Shown in pieces: positions 1 to 9,522 of a stretch of 64,000 nt of DNA; the stretch's first letter is position 1, and each line of letters opens with the position of its first letter. A model generated the notes under the pieces. The model worked only from the letters and a program-made list of their open reading frames with translations, ran no database searches and was not told where the DNA came from. The translations under genes were made by a program, and so were the position numbers. This DNA comes from Pseudomonas sp. GD03919 (lineage in GTDB: Bacteria > Pseudomonadota > Gammaproteobacteria > Pseudomonadales > Pseudomonadaceae). The stretch is taken from the NCBI RefSeq assembly GCF_029814935.1, contig NZ_CP104582.1:2852001-2916000 (forward strand), read 5' to 3'.

Positions 1-1087
1 GCGTCTCGAAATCCAGCAGGCCGAGACCCTCGCTGCTGCCGGCAGCGCCTTCCAGGCCGTGCGGGTCGTGAATCTGCCGACCGAGCATCTGCAAGCCACC
101 ACAGATGCCCAAGACCTTGCCGCCGTAGCGCAGGTGACGGGCGATGGCGGCATCCCAGCCCTGTTCACGCAGTCGCGCGAGGTCGGCACGCACGCTCTTG
201 GAGCCGGGCAGGATGATCAGGTCGGCCGGCGGGATGGCCTGGCCCGGCCCGACGAAGGTCAGTTGCACCTGCGGGTGCAGGCGCAACGGGTCGAAATCGG
301 TGTGGTTGCTGATGCGCGGCAGCACCGGCACCACAACGCGCAGCGCCTGCGCGTCCTTGGCCTGCTGCCGGGTGTCGACGGCGTCTTCGGCTTCCAGATG
401 AAAATCCATCAGGTACGGCAGCACGCCCAGCACCGGCTTGCCGGTGCGCTGCTGCAGCCAGTCCAGTCCCGGCTTGAGCAAGGCGATGTCGCCACGAAAG
501 CGATTGATCACGAAGCCCCGAACGCGCGCCTGCTCGCTCGGACTGAGCAGTTCCAGGGTGCCGACCAGATGGGCGAATACACCGCCCCTGTCGATATCGG
601 CGATCAGGATTACCGGGCAATCGACTGCCTCGGCAAAGCCCATGTTGGCGATGTCACCGGCACGCAGGTTGATCTCGGCCGGCGAGCCGGCGCCTTCGAC
701 CAGTACCAGTTGATGGCTCTTGAGCAGACGAGCGTGGGACTCCAGAACCGCCGCCATCGCCACCGGCTTGTAACCGTGATAGGTCAGTGCCTGCATATTG
801 CCGATGGCGCGACCATGGATGATCACCTGAGCCCCCATGTCGCTGTTGGGCTTGAGCAACACCGGGTTCATGTCGGTATGCGGCGCCAGCCCGGCCGCCT
901 GTGCCTGCACCGCCTGCGCCCGGCCGATCTCGCCGCCATCGACGGTCACCGCCGAGTTGAGCGCCATGTTCTGCGGCTTGAACGGCGCCACGGAAACGCC
1001 CTGGCGCCGCGCCCAACGGCACAGTGCCGTGACCAGGGTGCTCTTGCCGGCATCGGAGGTGGTGCCCTGCACCATCAGGGTGGCCAT
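1..1087 (-). CDS. cobQ: Cobyric acid synthase CobQ (3' end outside window)
   Basis: Glutamine- and ATP-dependent amidase that converts adenosylcobyrinic acid a,c-diamide to adenosylcobyric acid in aerobic B12 synthesis. The first 362 codons are present. They begin [16 protein letters not shown], with the dethiobiotin-synthetase-like P-loop at residues 8-17 and the [10 protein letters not shown] motif that follows it. A class I amidotransferase nucleophile motif (GICGG, Cys near residue 329) appears just before the window edge, so only the C-terminal quarter is missing. The ATG overlaps the stop of cobC (ATGA), placing it last of the six cob genes seen here. All are read from the riboswitch promoter region near 5.9 kb. 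Confidence 0.95.
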   Translation of the reverse strand, partial: MATLMVQGTTSDAGKSTLVTALCRWARRQGVSVAPFKPQNMALNSAVTVDGGEIGRAQAVQAQAAGLAPHTDMNPVLLKPNSDMGAQVIIHGRAIGNMQALTYHGYKPVAMAAVLESHARLLKSHQLVLVEGAGSPAEINLRAGDIANMGFAEAVDCPVILIADIDRGGVFAHLVGTLELLSPSEQARVRGFVINRFRGDIALLKPGLDWLQQRTGKPVLGVLPYLMDFHLEAEDAVDTRQQAKDAQALRVVVPVLPRISNHTDFDPLRLHPQVQLTFVGPGQAIPPADLIILPGSKSVRADLARLREQGWDAAIARHLRYGGKVLGICGGLQMLGRQIHDPHGLEGAAGSSEGLGLLDFET

Positions 1088-2097
1088 CAGGACGTTACCT
1101 CGAGACTCGCCAATATGGGCGCGCATTCCAGCAGCCCCTGCTCCAGCCGCAACCAGCCCGCCTCGTCCGCCGGCAGGCCAAAGCGCAGGCTGTCCAACTC
1201 GGCGAACAGCCGCACCAAAATGCCGCGACGCGCCAACAGCTCGGCGCAGGGCACGGCGCGACGGCTGCAGCAGAACTGGAACAGCGCCGAGCCGCCGGTT
1301 ACCGGCATACCGCAATCACGCAGCAGCGCCGCCAGACGCTCACCATCGGCCAGCAGGCGCTCACGCTGGCGGCGTTGCCCTTCACGATCGAGCAGCAGAC
1401 TCAACGCTACGCTGCGCGCCGGACCACTGACAGCCCAGGGTCCGAGCAGCGCCTCCAGCTCATCCAGCAGTGCATGGGCGGCGAGCACGAAGCCCAGACG
1501 CAGGCCGGCCAGGCCGAAGAACTTGCCGAACGAACGCAACACGATGAGCCCTGGCATCTCGCTGTAGGCGGCCAGGCTGTGCTGCGGCGTGCAATCGATA
1601 AAGGCTTCGTCGACCACCAGCCAGCCGCCACGCTCGGCCAGCTCGTCACGCCAGTCGAGCAGGCGCGCCGGCTCGATCAGGCGACCAGTCGGGTTGTTCG
1701 GGTTGACCAGCAGCAGCACATCCAGCTGCGGCAACGCACGATGCACCGCCCCCTCGCTGAGCTTGGTCACGCAATGCCCCTCGCGACGCCAGGCTGCGGC
1801 GTGCTCGGCGTAAGTGGGCGCGAGAATGCCGACGCGGCTGTGTCCACGCAGGCGTGGCAATGCCTGAATCGCTGCTTGCGAACCGGCGACCGGCAGCAGG
1901 CTGGCAGCGCCGTAGTAGTCACGCGCCGCCTGTTCCAGGCCGTCGTCCGTTTCAGGCAGTCGTGTCCAGGCAGAGTGCGGTACAGCAGGCAGCTCCCAAC
2001 CATAGGGCGCAACACCGGTGGACAGATCCAGCCAATCCTCCAGCGGGATGCCATAGCGCTGCGCCGCCGCGCGCAGACGACCTCCATGTTCAAGCAC
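1087..2097 (-). CDS. cobC: Threonine-phosphate decarboxylase CobC
   Basis: PLP-dependent class I/II aminotransferase-fold enzyme of 336 residues. The family decarboxylates L-threonine O-3-phosphate to the aminopropanol phosphate arm of the nucleotide loop (CobC in Pseudomonas naming, CobD in Salmonella). Visible signatures are NPNNPTGR for substrate and PLP contact, VVDEAF for the PLP-nitrogen aspartate, and [14 protein letters not shown] with the Schiff-base lysine near residue 200. The start codon is GTG, preceded by a GGGAGG Shine-Dalgarno. It overlaps cobD by 8 bases and cobQ by an ATGA overlap, so translational coupling is likely. Confidence 0.93.
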   Translation of the reverse strand: MLEHGGRLRAAAQRYGIPLEDWLDLSTGVAPYGWELPAVPHSAWTRLPETDDGLEQAARDYYGAASLLPVAGSQAAIQALPRLRGHSRVGILAPTYAEHAAAWRREGHCVTKLSEGAVHRALPQLDVLLLVNPNNPTGRLIEPARLLDWRDELAERGGWLVVDEAFIDCTPQHSLAAYSEMPGLIVLRSFGKFFGLAGLRLGFVLAAHALLDELEALLGPWAVSGPARSVALSLLLDREGQRRQRERLLADGERLAALLRDCGMPVTGGSALFQFCCSRRAVPCAELLARRGILVRLFAELDSLRFGLPADEAGWLRLEQGLLECAPILASLEVTS

Positions 2098-2998
2098 CCA
2101 GCACCTCCCAGACGATCAGGCATAACAGCCACCAGCCAACCCCGGCGACAACCCTGTTCATCGCCCGTTCGATATCCCGCGCCCGCGGCGGTGGGCCTTC
2201 GCCCAGTTGCGGGCGCTCATGTCGCTCACCGTGATATTCCGCCACGCCGCCCAGACTCACCCCCAGGCTGCCGGCGCCAGACGCCATCACCGGGCCAGCA
2301 TTGGGACTGTCCCACAACGGCGCCTGCCGGCGCCAGCAGCGCAGCGCCAGAAGAGTATGCCCGAGCAGCGCATAGGTCAGCGCCACCAGACGCGCCGGGA
2401 TGTAATTGAGCCCATCATCGATCTTCGCCGCCGCCCAGCCAAAGCGCTCGAAGCGTTCGTTGCGATAGCCCCACATGGCGTCAAGCGTATTGCTCAGGCG
2501 GTACAGCACCACGCCGGGCGCACCGGCGATCATGAACCAGAACAGGGCGGCGAATACCGCATCGGAGCCGTTCTCCAGCACCGACTCGGTACCGGCGCGG
2601 GCCACCCCGGTGGCATCCAGCTCGGCGGTGTTGCGGCTGACCATCCAGCCGACCCGCTCGCGTGCCAGTTGCAGATCACCCAGACGCAGCGCGCGGGCCA
2701 CCGGCTGCGCGTGTTCGTAAAGACTGCGCAGGCCAAGGGCGAAGTACAAGGCAAAGATCTCCACCGCCCAGCCCAACCCGCTGATCTGCACCAGCAGCCA
2801 GGTGAGCAGGGTCAGCGGCAGCACCGCCAGGCACCAGGCGGTGACGCCATGGCTGCGCCAGCCACCACCGGCCGGGTTGAAACGCTGCTCCAGGCGCCCC
2901 GCCAGGCGGCCGAAGGCCACCAGCGGATGCGCGCGCCTGGGCTCCCCCAGCAAGGCATCCAGCGCCACACCGGCGCAGGTGATCAATGCCAGGCTCAT
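2090..2998 (-). CDS. cobD: Adenosylcobinamide-phosphate synthase CobD/CbiB
   Basis: Integral membrane enzyme of 302 residues that joins the aminopropanol (phosphate) arm to adenosylcobyric acid. The sequence is the CbiB family: an early [19 protein letters not shown] segment, the [15 protein letters not shown] region, [16 protein letters not shown], and several hydrophobic helices including one at the C terminus ([14 protein letters not shown]). It starts with ATG four bases after the bluB stop and overlaps cobC by 8 bases. Substrates come from CobC and CobQ encoded beside it. Confidence 0.94.
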   Translation of the reverse strand: MSLALITCAGVALDALLGEPRRAHPLVAFGRLAGRLEQRFNPAGGGWRSHGVTAWCLAVLPLTLLTWLLVQISGLGWAVEIFALYFALGLRSLYEHAQPVARALRLGDLQLARERVGWMVSRNTAELDATGVARAGTESVLENGSDAVFAALFWFMIAGAPGVVLYRLSNTLDAMWGYRNERFERFGWAAAKIDDGLNYIPARLVALTYALLGHTLLALRCWRRQAPLWDSPNAGPVMASGAGSLGVSLGGVAEYHGERHERPQLGEGPPPRARDIERAMNRVVAGVGWWLLCLIVWEVLGA

Positions 2999-3001
2999 CG
3001 T

Positions 3002-3655
3002 TCAGTCACCCTGCTCTCCCCATCGATTCTCGAACAGCAGCTCATTCAAAGGTCGGGGCGTGGCCCAGCCCTCTTGCACCAGCATGGGCTTTGCATAGAA
3101 GGCATCCACCGGCCCAAGGCACAGCAAGGCCATCGGTTTGCTGCCGTCCGGCATCCCCAGCAGCTCGGCCAACGCCGCGGGATCGAACAGCGATACCCAG
3201 CCCAGCCCGAGCCCTTCGGCCCGCGCAGCCAGCCACAGATTCTGAATGGCGCAGGCCACCGAAGCCATATCCATTTCCGGCAAGGTGCGTCGCCCGAAGA
3301 CATGTGCCTCGCGCCCCTCCATCAACGCCACGGCGAGCAGCTCGGCGCAATCGCGAATGCCCTCGACCTTCAGGCGCATGAACTCATCACTGCGCTCGCC
3401 CAGGGCCTCAGCGGTGCGCACCCGCTCGGCCTCTACCAGCTCATGAATGGACTCACGCAGTTGCGGGTCACTGACGCGCACAAAGCGCCAAGGTTGCATC
3501 AGGCCAACGCTCGGCGCGTGGTGGGCGGCTTCGAGCAGGCGCGCCAGAACCTCGGCCGGCACCTCGCCACCGCTGAAATGACGCATGTCGCGGCGCTCGG
3601 CAATGGCGCGGTACACCGCCGCGCGCTCCTCGGGACTGAAGGCGTGCTCGCTCAT
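3002..3655 (-). CDS. bluB: 5,6-dimethylbenzimidazole synthase BluB
   Basis: Nitroreductase-fold flavoenzyme of 217 residues. BluB fragments reduced FMN with oxygen to give 5,6-dimethylbenzimidazole, the lower ligand of cobalamin. The N-terminal YRAIAERRDMRHFSGG and HHAPSVGLMQPWRFV motifs are typical of BluB rather than of general nitroreductases, and the length fits. Its ATG overlaps the cobB stop (ATGA). Having it inside the cob operon implies that the cell makes its own lower ligand and true B12. Confidence 0.92.
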   Translation of the reverse strand: MSEHAFSPEERAAVYRAIAERRDMRHFSGGEVPAEVLARLLEAAHHAPSVGLMQPWRFVRVSDPQLRESIHELVEAERVRTAEALGERSDEFMRLKVEGIRDCAELLAVALMEGREAHVFGRRTLPEMDMASVACAIQNLWLAARAEGLGLGWVSLFDPAALAELLGMPDGSKPMALLCLGPVDAFYAKPMLVQEGWATPRPLNELLFENRWGEQGD

Positions 3656-4944
3656 GGACGCAGCAGCGCGGCGGCCGCCTCCGGGTTAGAGGGCAGGTAG
3701 AAGTGGATATAGCTGGCGGTCAGTCGCCCCAGGCGATACACCGCCTCGGCCACCGGCTTGCCGTTCGGACAGCGCCCGCGCACCAGCGGCTCGAGCGGGC
3801 TGTCCAGGCGCGAGTGATGGTAGCTATGGCCACGCAGCTCGCCCTCCGGCAGCGTCACCTCCTGCAGGGCCAGCGCGGTCAGGCGCGACTGCAATGCGGC
3901 GCTGCCCGTCAGCAGACCGAGCATCCGGCCGCTGGCACCCTGCTTGTCGCGCAGCTCGTCGAGCAGATAGAGCATGCCGCCACATTCGGCGAGCAGCGGC
4001 TTGCCGGCCTGATGATGAGCACGGATGGCCGCGGCCATGGCCTGATTGCCTTCCAAATCGGCCAGGTAAAGCTCGGGGTAACCGCCAGGCAAATAGAGAC
4101 TGTCTACCTCGGGCAGCGCGCTGTCGGCCAGCGGCGAGAAATAGCGTAGCTCGGCGCCCAGCGCCTGCAGCAGGTCGAGATTGGCCTGATAGAGGAAGGC
4201 GAACGCCGCATCGCGCGCCACGCCAATGCGCACATCCTTCAACAAGGGCGCGGGATCATTGATATGCGGCGCAGCGAAGCTCACCGCCGGCGGCAGGTCG
4301 ACATCGGCACTGGCCGCCAGCGCATCGGCGGCGGCGTCCAGGCGCGCGTCGAGATCGGCCAACTCAGCGGCTTGCACCAGACCCAGATGACGGCTGGGCA
4401 GCTCCACCGCAGCGCTGCGCGGCAAGGCGCCGAACCAGCGAATGCTCGGCGGCAGAGCATCGCGCAGGATCTCGCCATGACGGCTGCTGGCAACGCGATT
4501 GCCGAGCACGCCGGCAAAGGGCAGGTCGGGCTGGAAGGTGGCCAGGCCATGGGCCAGGGCGCCGAAGGTCTGCGCCATGGCCGCGCCGTCGATCACGCCC
4601 AGCACCGGCACGCCGAAATGACGCGCCAGGTCAGCCGCCGAGGGCTTGCCGTCGAACAGGCCCATGACCCCTTCGATCAGGATCAGGTCGGCCTCGCCGG
4701 CGGCCTGCCACAGCAGACGACGGCTCTCAGCCTCGCCGACCATGGCCAGATCGAGCTGGTACACCGGTGCACCACTGGCGCGCGCGTGGATCATCGGGTC
4801 GAGAAAATCCGGGCCGCACTTGAACACCCGCACACGCCGCCCCTGGCGCGTATGCAAACGCGCCAGGGCAGCGGTAACGGTGGTCTTGCCCTGGCCGGAA
4901 GCCGGGGCGGCAATCAGCAACGCCGGACAGTGACGTGTCGTCAT
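3652..4944 (-). CDS. cobB: Cobyrinic acid a,c-diamide synthase CobB/CbiA
   Basis: 430-residue ATP- and glutamine-dependent enzyme that amidates the a and c side chains of (hydrogeno)byrinic acid. The N-terminal P-loop APASGQGKTTVTAAL (residues about 13-27), the GVMGLFDGKPS segment and the C-terminal amidotransferase motif LLAECGGMLYL (nucleophile Cys) are all visible. The sequence KCGPDFLDPMIH is a CobB/CbiA hallmark. It overlaps bluB downstream and cobO upstream by single-base ATGA-type overlaps. It lies second in the operon. Confidence 0.94.
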   Translation of the reverse strand: MTTRHCPALLIAAPASGQGKTTVTAALARLHTRQGRRVRVFKCGPDFLDPMIHARASGAPVYQLDLAMVGEAESRRLLWQAAGEADLILIEGVMGLFDGKPSAADLARHFGVPVLGVIDGAAMAQTFGALAHGLATFQPDLPFAGVLGNRVASSRHGEILRDALPPSIRWFGALPRSAAVELPSRHLGLVQAAELADLDARLDAAADALAASADVDLPPAVSFAAPHINDPAPLLKDVRIGVARDAAFAFLYQANLDLLQALGAELRYFSPLADSALPEVDSLYLPGGYPELYLADLEGNQAMAAAIRAHHQAGKPLLAECGGMLYLLDELRDKQGASGRMLGLLTGSAALQSRLTALALQEVTLPEGELRGHSYHHSRLDSPLEPLVRGRCPNGKPVAEAVYRLGRLTASYIHFYLPSNPEAAAALLRP

Positions 4945-5555
4945 CAGAATTCGATGCCCTTCTGCGCCTTCACCCCGGACTTGAATGCATGCTTGACCAG
5001 GCTCATCTCGGTGACGGTATCGGCCGCCTCGATCATCCCCGGCAAGGCGCCACGCCCGGTCACCACCACGTGCTGCAGCAGCGGCCGCGCTTCGATGTCG
5101 GCCAGCACCGCGTCCAGCTCGAGGTAGCCGTGCTTGAGGGCGATATTCAGTTCATCCAGCACCACCAGGCCGACAGACTCATCGCTGAGCAGGCGCCGGG
5201 CTACCGCCCAGGCTTCCTGCGCCTTGGCGATGTCGCGCTGGCGATCCTGGGTCTCCCAGGTGAACCCCTCGCCCATAACGTGGTAGCTGACTTCCTCGGG
5301 GAAACGGCGGAAGAAGGTTTCTTCGCCGGTGCTAGCCGCGCCCTTGATGAATTGCACCACACCGACCTTGATGCCATGACCCAGAGCACGCGCAACCATG
5401 CCGAAGGCGCTGCTGCTCTTGCCCTTGCCATTGCCGCTGTGCACCAGCAGCAGGCCGTATTCGTCCTGGGCCTGGGCGATCTTTTCGTCGATCAGGGCTT
5501 TCTTGCGTTGCATGCGCGCCTTGTGGCGGGCATCGCGTTCGGCGGTCTCACTCAT
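4944..5555 (-). CDS. cobO: Cob(I)yrinic acid a,c-diamide adenosyltransferase CobO
   Basis: CobO/BtuR-type corrinoid adenosyltransferase, 203 residues, which adds the 5'-deoxyadenosyl ligand to Co(I) corrinoids. The P-loop variant GNGKGKSSSAFG and the GVVQFIKG, TGEETFF and DELN motifs are diagnostic. I chose the ATG of MSETAERDARHK because AGGAG lies 6-7 bases upstream; an in-frame ATG 8 codons earlier lacks a ribosome site. It is the first gene behind the cobalamin riboswitch, so its expression should fall when B12 is abundant. Confidence 0.94.
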   Translation of the reverse strand: MSETAERDARHKARMQRKKALIDEKIAQAQDEYGLLLVHSGNGKGKSSSAFGMVARALGHGIKVGVVQFIKGAASTGEETFFRRFPEEVSYHVMGEGFTWETQDRQRDIAKAQEAWAVARRLLSDESVGLVVLDELNIALKHGYLELDAVLADIEARPLLQHVVVTGRGALPGMIEAADTVTEMSLVKHAFKSGVKAQKGIEF

Positions 5556-5687
5556 GCTGTGCTCCTGCACGTCAGGCACCCGCGCCCCCTGTTCAGCGAA
5601 CAGTACGAACGGTCATGAGCCAAAAGATCGCGACGATCCACATGCACTCATCCAGGCGCCAATGGCTGGTCAGGCATGCGGAAGACG

Positions 5688-5722
5688 AAAAAACACGAAC
5701 GCTCCGGTAGAACCGGAGCGTT
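5688..5722 (-). terminator. Expression-platform terminator of the cobalamin riboswitch
   Basis: A perfect 11-bp inverted repeat (5698-5708 with 5712-5722, 3-nt loop) is followed on the minus strand by a run of six T (5688-5693). It lies between the riboswitch aptamer and cobO, as expected for a B12-dependent transcription stop. Confidence 0.8.
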
Positions 5723-5757
5723 GGCCGGACAACGCCCTCCGCGATGCCGTGAAACTG

Positions 5758-5940
5758 CGACAGGCCGGTCTCCGGGCTCGTGAGTGAACCCAAAGGTTCG
5801 GCACCGCGCCTTCCCATGCAGTGCACAGTGGCCTTGAGCGGTGTTTGACTCACCTACCGTTGCGGGGGCAGCGCCGGCATTCGGACCGGCTTCCCTGTTT
5901 CACCCCTGCGCCATCACGGATGATGGCGCGGGGCACCTGA
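5758..5940 (-). promoter_or_regulatory. Cobalamin (B12) riboswitch aptamer
   Basis: Read on the minus strand, the conserved pieces appear in the right order: GGTGCCCC at the 5' end, GGTGAAACAGGGAAGCCGGT, AATGCCGG, GCTGCCCCCGCAACGGTA, the B12 box core GGCCACTG (5826-5836), GGGAAGGCG, and the closing AGCCCGGAGACCGGCC. It precedes cobO and the whole cob operon. A terminator hairpin lies just downstream. Confidence 0.95.
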
Positions 5941-5994
5941 AGCAAGGCGCGCAGGGTAGAGGCTGGCAGCCCTGCACGTCAACGCCGGGACGTC

Positions 5995-6315
5995 TCAATG
6001 CCTGGGCGTAAAACCCGGCGGTTTACTGGCCAGCCACTCGACAAAGGTGCGCAAGCGATCATCGGCCAGCAACCGGTCCCGGTTGTTGTAGGTCAGCGCC
6101 AGCTCTTTTTCACTGAAGAGTCGGTGAATCTGGTTGTGGCAGGCACGGCACACCCAGAGCGTCGCTGTTATGCGCTGATGACGATCGAAACGCTTCTGCA
6201 CGTAGGCCTTGTCGTGCAGGGCCTTGGGAATCAGATGGTGACGCGTCAGCGCTACAGGTCGCGCGCACAACTCGCAGACCTCCGGCTGAGGCGGCAGGCG
6301 GATGGGCTCGACCAT
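5995..6315 (-). CDS. Small HNH-motif protein
   Basis: 106 residues with a treble-clef HNH core: CELC near residues 14-17, TRHHLIPK with the paired histidines, then CRACHNQIH. The cysteine pairs would bind a structural zinc and the histidines a catalytic metal. Small stand-alone HNH proteins of this type are common in proteobacterial chromosomes. Their function is mostly unknown, and nuclease activity is not proven by the motif alone. It ends 54 bases from the cobalamin riboswitch and starts 6 bases after the stop of the NlpC/P60 gene upstream, so it is probably co-transcribed with it. Confidence 0.75.
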   Translation of the reverse strand: MVEPIRLPPQPEVCELCARPVALTRHHLIPKALHDKAYVQKRFDRHQRITATLWVCRACHNQIHRLFSEKELALTYNNRDRLLADDRLRTFVEWLASKPPGFTPRH

Positions 6316-6321
6316 GACGAC

Positions 6322-6846
6322 TCAGGGGTTACGGGCGAGTTCGGGCGTGATCACACGCTTGGCATCGAGATAGACGCGCTGCCAGTAGACATTGTCGAGG
6401 CTGTCCAGGCGTACGGTGCCGCCAGTGGACGGTGCATGGACGAAACGCCCATCGCCCACATAAATACCGGCATGGCTGACGGCGCGACCACCATTGGTGG
6501 CGAAGAACACCAGATCCCCGCTCTGCAATGCATCGCGGCGCACCGCAGGTGTACGCATGGCACTGAGTTCACGCGTCGAGCGCGGCAGGCTGATGCCGGC
6601 GGCATCACGATAGACATAGCCAATCAGGCCGCTGCAGTCGAAGCCGCCTTCCGGGGTGTTGCCGCCGTAGCGGTAGGGTGTACCGACCAGCCCCAGCGCA
6701 CGAAACAGCACATCCTCTGCGCCACCCAGATAGGACGGCGAGGCGATTGGCGGAGTATGGACTGGCTGCGGAGAAGGTGCCCGGCTGCTACAGGCTGCCA
6801 GCAACAGCGCAAGGGCAATGAGGGCGACACGGGTCGTGAGAGACAT
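6322..6846 (-). CDS. NlpC/P60 family lipoprotein (cell-wall peptidase), copy 1
   Basis: 174-residue predicted lipoprotein: a hydrophobic leader ends in the lipobox LLAAC, so Cys19 is probably lipidated. The C-terminal NlpC/P60 domain has the catalytic Cys in GGFDCSGLIGYVY, the His in VSHAGIYVGDG and a following FVHAPS. Such enzymes cleave gamma-D-glutamyl-diaminopimelate or related cross-links in peptidoglycan from the periplasmic side. A related but longer paralogue lies directly upstream (6931-7554). The two genes probably arose by tandem duplication. Confidence 0.88.
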   Translation of the reverse strand: MSLTTRVALIALALLLAACSSRAPSPQPVHTPPIASPSYLGGAEDVLFRALGLVGTPYRYGGNTPEGGFDCSGLIGYVYRDAAGISLPRSTRELSAMRTPAVRRDALQSGDLVFFATNGGRAVSHAGIYVGDGRFVHAPSTGGTVRLDSLDNVYWQRVYLDAKRVITPELARNP

Positions 6847-6900
6847 TAGCGAGGCGATCCAGAGTCCAATGCGCCCTACTCTGCCCGAGTCACGACAAAC

Positions 6901-6922
6901 GGCGCAACCCTTGGGTTACGCC
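6901..6922 (-). terminator. Hairpin between the two NlpC/P60 genes
   Basis: A 10-bp stem with one G-T wobble and a 2-nt centre lies 9 bases past the stop of the upstream NlpC/P60 gene. The minus strand continues GTTTGTC, which is only weakly T-rich, so it may be an inefficient terminator. Confidence 0.4.
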
Positions 6923-6930
6923 ATGCAACA

Positions 6931-7554
6931 TCAGTTATGACGCTTGTCGGCAGGCGCCTGTTCTTCCACCTGAGCCAGCGCCAGCACGCGTTTGGCCTGC
7001 AGATAGCTACGATTCCAGTAGCTGTCATCAAGGCTATCGATACGCACACCACCACTGCGGCTACTGCTGGAATGGATGAACTGATCATCGCCCAGGTAGA
7101 TGCCCGCATGGCTGACGCGGCCACGACCACGGTCATTGAACAGGATCAGATCGCCAGGCTCCAGATCAGCCCGCGCCACCTTGGGCGCATCCAGGTTGAT
7201 CAGCTCGCGCGTGGAGCGCGGCAGCTCCAGACCGACTTCCTTGCGGAACAGGTAACCGATGAAACCGCTGCAGTCGAAACCGGATTGCACCGAAGTGCCG
7301 CCGTAGCGATAGCGAGTGCCGATCAGCGAACGCCCAAGATCGAGCAGGCTGTCGGCCAGTTGCGGCATTTCATAGGGCTTGTCGTCGAGCAGCGCGCTGA
7401 TTTCATCGTCTGCAGGCTCGGCCTGATGAGCCTGCGGAAGCACAGTAGGCTCGACCTTGGCATCACTGATCTGCGGTTGCGGCGAATGGCCGGCACAGGC
7501 AGCGAGAAAGACTGTGAGTGCAAGAGGCACGAGGGGTGCGAAGCGTTTTAGCAT
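6931..7554 (-). CDS. NlpC/P60 family lipoprotein (cell-wall peptidase), copy 2
   Basis: About 207 residues, starting MLKRFAPLVPLALTVFLAAC, a clear lipoprotein signal with a lipobox. A linker of about 60 residues precedes the NlpC/P60 domain, which carries SGFDCSGFIGYLF (nucleophile Cys), VSHAGIYLGDD (His) and FIHSSS. I chose the ATG at 7554 because it begins the signal peptide; the open frame runs 36 codons further upstream without signal-like sequence. It is likely an outer-membrane-anchored murein endopeptidase, of the MepS type by domain only. It is the first gene of a short unit with its paralogue and the HNH gene. Confidence 0.88.
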   Translation of the reverse strand: MLKRFAPLVPLALTVFLAACAGHSPQPQISDAKVEPTVLPQAHQAEPADDEISALLDDKPYEMPQLADSLLDLGRSLIGTRYRYGGTSVQSGFDCSGFIGYLFRKEVGLELPRSTRELINLDAPKVARADLEPGDLILFNDRGRGRVSHAGIYLGDDQFIHSSSSRSGGVRIDSLDDSYWNRSYLQAKRVLALAQVEEQAPADKRHN

Positions 7555-7703
7555 GGGCACGACCGTGTCGGTTGAATTTACAAGCGTGCGACTATGCCCG
7601 CTATAAGGCTGATTTGCAAATTCTATCGTCGAAAATGTGACCCGGTTGTTTTGCCGCACCATCTAAAGCACCCAATCGTTAGCACAGCCGGGCGCCGCAG
7701 ACG

Positions 7704-8918
7704 CTAGCCGAGGATCTCACTGAAGGGAATGAAGCGCAGCATGTCCCCTTCTGCCAGGGTGCTGCCCTCGATCACCTCGGCCAGCCCTTCGGCCCAGGCG
7801 GCACTGCGCAGCACACCGGAGCTCTGGTTGGCGTACGGCAGCACCCGCCCCCGCTCCAGACGTGCGCGCAGGTATTCACGACGCTTGCCCGGCTTGCTCC
7901 AGACAAAGCCTGCCGGCACCGCGAAGCCCAGGGGCTCGACACGCTGCACGCCAAGGCGACGTAGCAGGTAGGGTCGCGCCAGCAAGCCGAAGGTGACCAA
8001 TGTCGAAGCCGGATTGCCCGGCAAACCGATAACCGGAACCCCCTGGTAATGCCCAAAGGTCAGCGGCTTGCCAGGCTTGATCGCCAGCTTCCACAGCGCC
8101 AGTTCGCCGGCCTCACGCAGGGCCATGCCGAGAAAATCCGCCTCCCCCACCGACACACCGCCCGTGGAGAGGATCAGATCAACCTCGCCCAGGGCGCCCA
8201 GCGCTGCGCGGGTACGCGGCAAATCATCAGGCAATATGCCTGCATCGACCACCGCACAACCTAGCCGCTGCAACCAGGCAATCAGCAGACGCCGATTGCT
8301 GTTGTAGATCTGCCCCGGCCCCAACGCCTGCCCCGGCTCCACCAGTTCGTCGCCGGTGGATAGCACGGCAACGCACAGGCGCCGCCGCACCCACAATTGT
8401 GCAGCACCAAGCGACGCGGCCAGGCCCAGCTCGATCGGCCCGAGACGCGTACCGGCCGGCAGCACGCACTCACCGACTCGCGTCTCCTGCCCCTGGGCAC
8501 GAACGTTCTGCCCGATGCTCAGCGGCTCACGGAAATACACGCACCCCGCCTCATCCAGCTCAATGTTTTCCTGCATCTCGACGGTGTCAGCGCCTTCCGG
8601 TAGCGGCGCGCCAGTGAAGATCCGCGCGCAACTGCCTGGCTGCAGTGGCAGCGGCGCATTGCCGGCTTGAATACGCTGACTGACCGGCAATGGCTGGCCG
8701 CTCCAATCAGCCAGACGCAGGGCGTAACCATCCATGGCACTGTTGGGCCAGGGCGGCAGATCCAGCGTGGCGATCAGGGGCTCGGCCAATATCCGTCCAT
8801 CGGCATCGGCCAGCGAGACCGGCTCGCTCTCGTCAATGCGTGATGCATCGGCCAAGGCCAGCAAGCGCTCCAGCGCAGCCTCCATGGGCAACAAGCCGGG
8901 ATGATCGCCAGCACTCAT
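7704..8918 (-). CDS. moeA: Molybdopterin molybdotransferase MoeA
   Basis: 404-residue enzyme that inserts molybdate into adenylylated molybdopterin. Typical MoeA features are NSAMDGYALR near residue 55, GDELVEPG, the STGGVSVGEADF segment of the MoeA/MogA domain, and KLAIKPGKPLTFG followed by GLPGNPAS. The ATG overlaps the end of moaB by 4 bases. Together with moaB and the divergent mobA this forms a molybdenum cofactor cluster that would serve nitrate reductases and other molybdoenzymes. Confidence 0.95.
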   Translation of the reverse strand: MSAGDHPGLLPMEAALERLLALADASRIDESEPVSLADADGRILAEPLIATLDLPPWPNSAMDGYALRLADWSGQPLPVSQRIQAGNAPLPLQPGSCARIFTGAPLPEGADTVEMQENIELDEAGCVYFREPLSIGQNVRAQGQETRVGECVLPAGTRLGPIELGLAASLGAAQLWVRRRLCVAVLSTGDELVEPGQALGPGQIYNSNRRLLIAWLQRLGCAVVDAGILPDDLPRTRAALGALGEVDLILSTGGVSVGEADFLGMALREAGELALWKLAIKPGKPLTFGHYQGVPVIGLPGNPASTLVTFGLLARPYLLRRLGVQRVEPLGFAVPAGFVWSKPGKRREYLRARLERGRVLPYANQSSGVLRSAAWAEGLAEVIEGSTLAEGDMLRFIPFSEILG

Positions 8919-9463
8919 CCGCGCGTCTCGCAGGCGCCCACCTGCTTCAGGTGCGGGACGAAGTTACAGGGACGGTGCCGTGCATCCAGCTGATCGCCCA
9001 AAATGCCGTCCCAGGCAGTACGGCAGGCATTGGTCGAACCCGGCAGGCAGCACACCAGCGTGCCGTTGGCCAGGCCGGCCAGCGCGCGCGACTGAATGGT
9101 GGAAGTGCCGATGTCGGCCACGGAGATCTGCCGGAACAGCTCACCGAAACCGTCGACCTGCTTGTCCAGCAGACAAGCGACCGCTTCCGGCGTGCTGTCA
9201 CGCCCGGTAAAGCCGGTGCCACCGGTGATCACCACGACCTGCACCTGATCCTCGGCGATCCAGGTCGCCACCTGCGCACGGATTCTGTACAGGTCGTCCT
9301 TGAGCAGCACACGGGCGGCCAATTGATGACCGGCGTCCGTCAGGCGATCGACCAACAGCTGCCCTGAAGTATCGGTCTCCAGCGTACGCGTATCGCTGAC
9401 GGTCAGTACGGCGATGTTCAGCGGCACGAAAACCGCATCAGCTTTATGGTTCATGGCAGGCAT
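8915..9463 (-). CDS. moaB: Molybdenum cofactor biosynthesis protein MoaB
   Basis: MogA/MoaB-fold protein of up to 182 residues that adenylylates molybdopterin, or supports that step, ahead of MoeA. The core motifs are [26 protein letters not shown] and [17 protein letters not shown]. The start is either this ATG (MPAMNHK) or the next one, at 9454, which would make a protein nearer the usual 170-179 residues; neither has a strong ribosome site. It overlaps moeA by 4 bases and diverges from mobA across about 60 bases. Confidence 0.93.
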   Translation of the reverse strand: MPAMNHKADAVFVPLNIAVLTVSDTRTLETDTSGQLLVDRLTDAGHQLAARVLLKDDLYRIRAQVATWIAEDQVQVVVITGGTGFTGRDSTPEAVACLLDKQVDGFGELFRQISVADIGTSTIQSRALAGLANGTLVCCLPGSTNACRTAWDGILGDQLDARHRPCNFVPHLKQVGACETRG

Positions 9464-9522
9464 CCAATTGGGAGAGAATGGGCGCTGTTATATCACACAG
9501 CCCACCTACGGAGACCGCCTGC

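Noticed and set aside
59..1567. A 502-codon plus-strand frame over cobQ and cobC
   Set aside because: It crosses two well-supported genes on the other strand and has no protein-like motifs.
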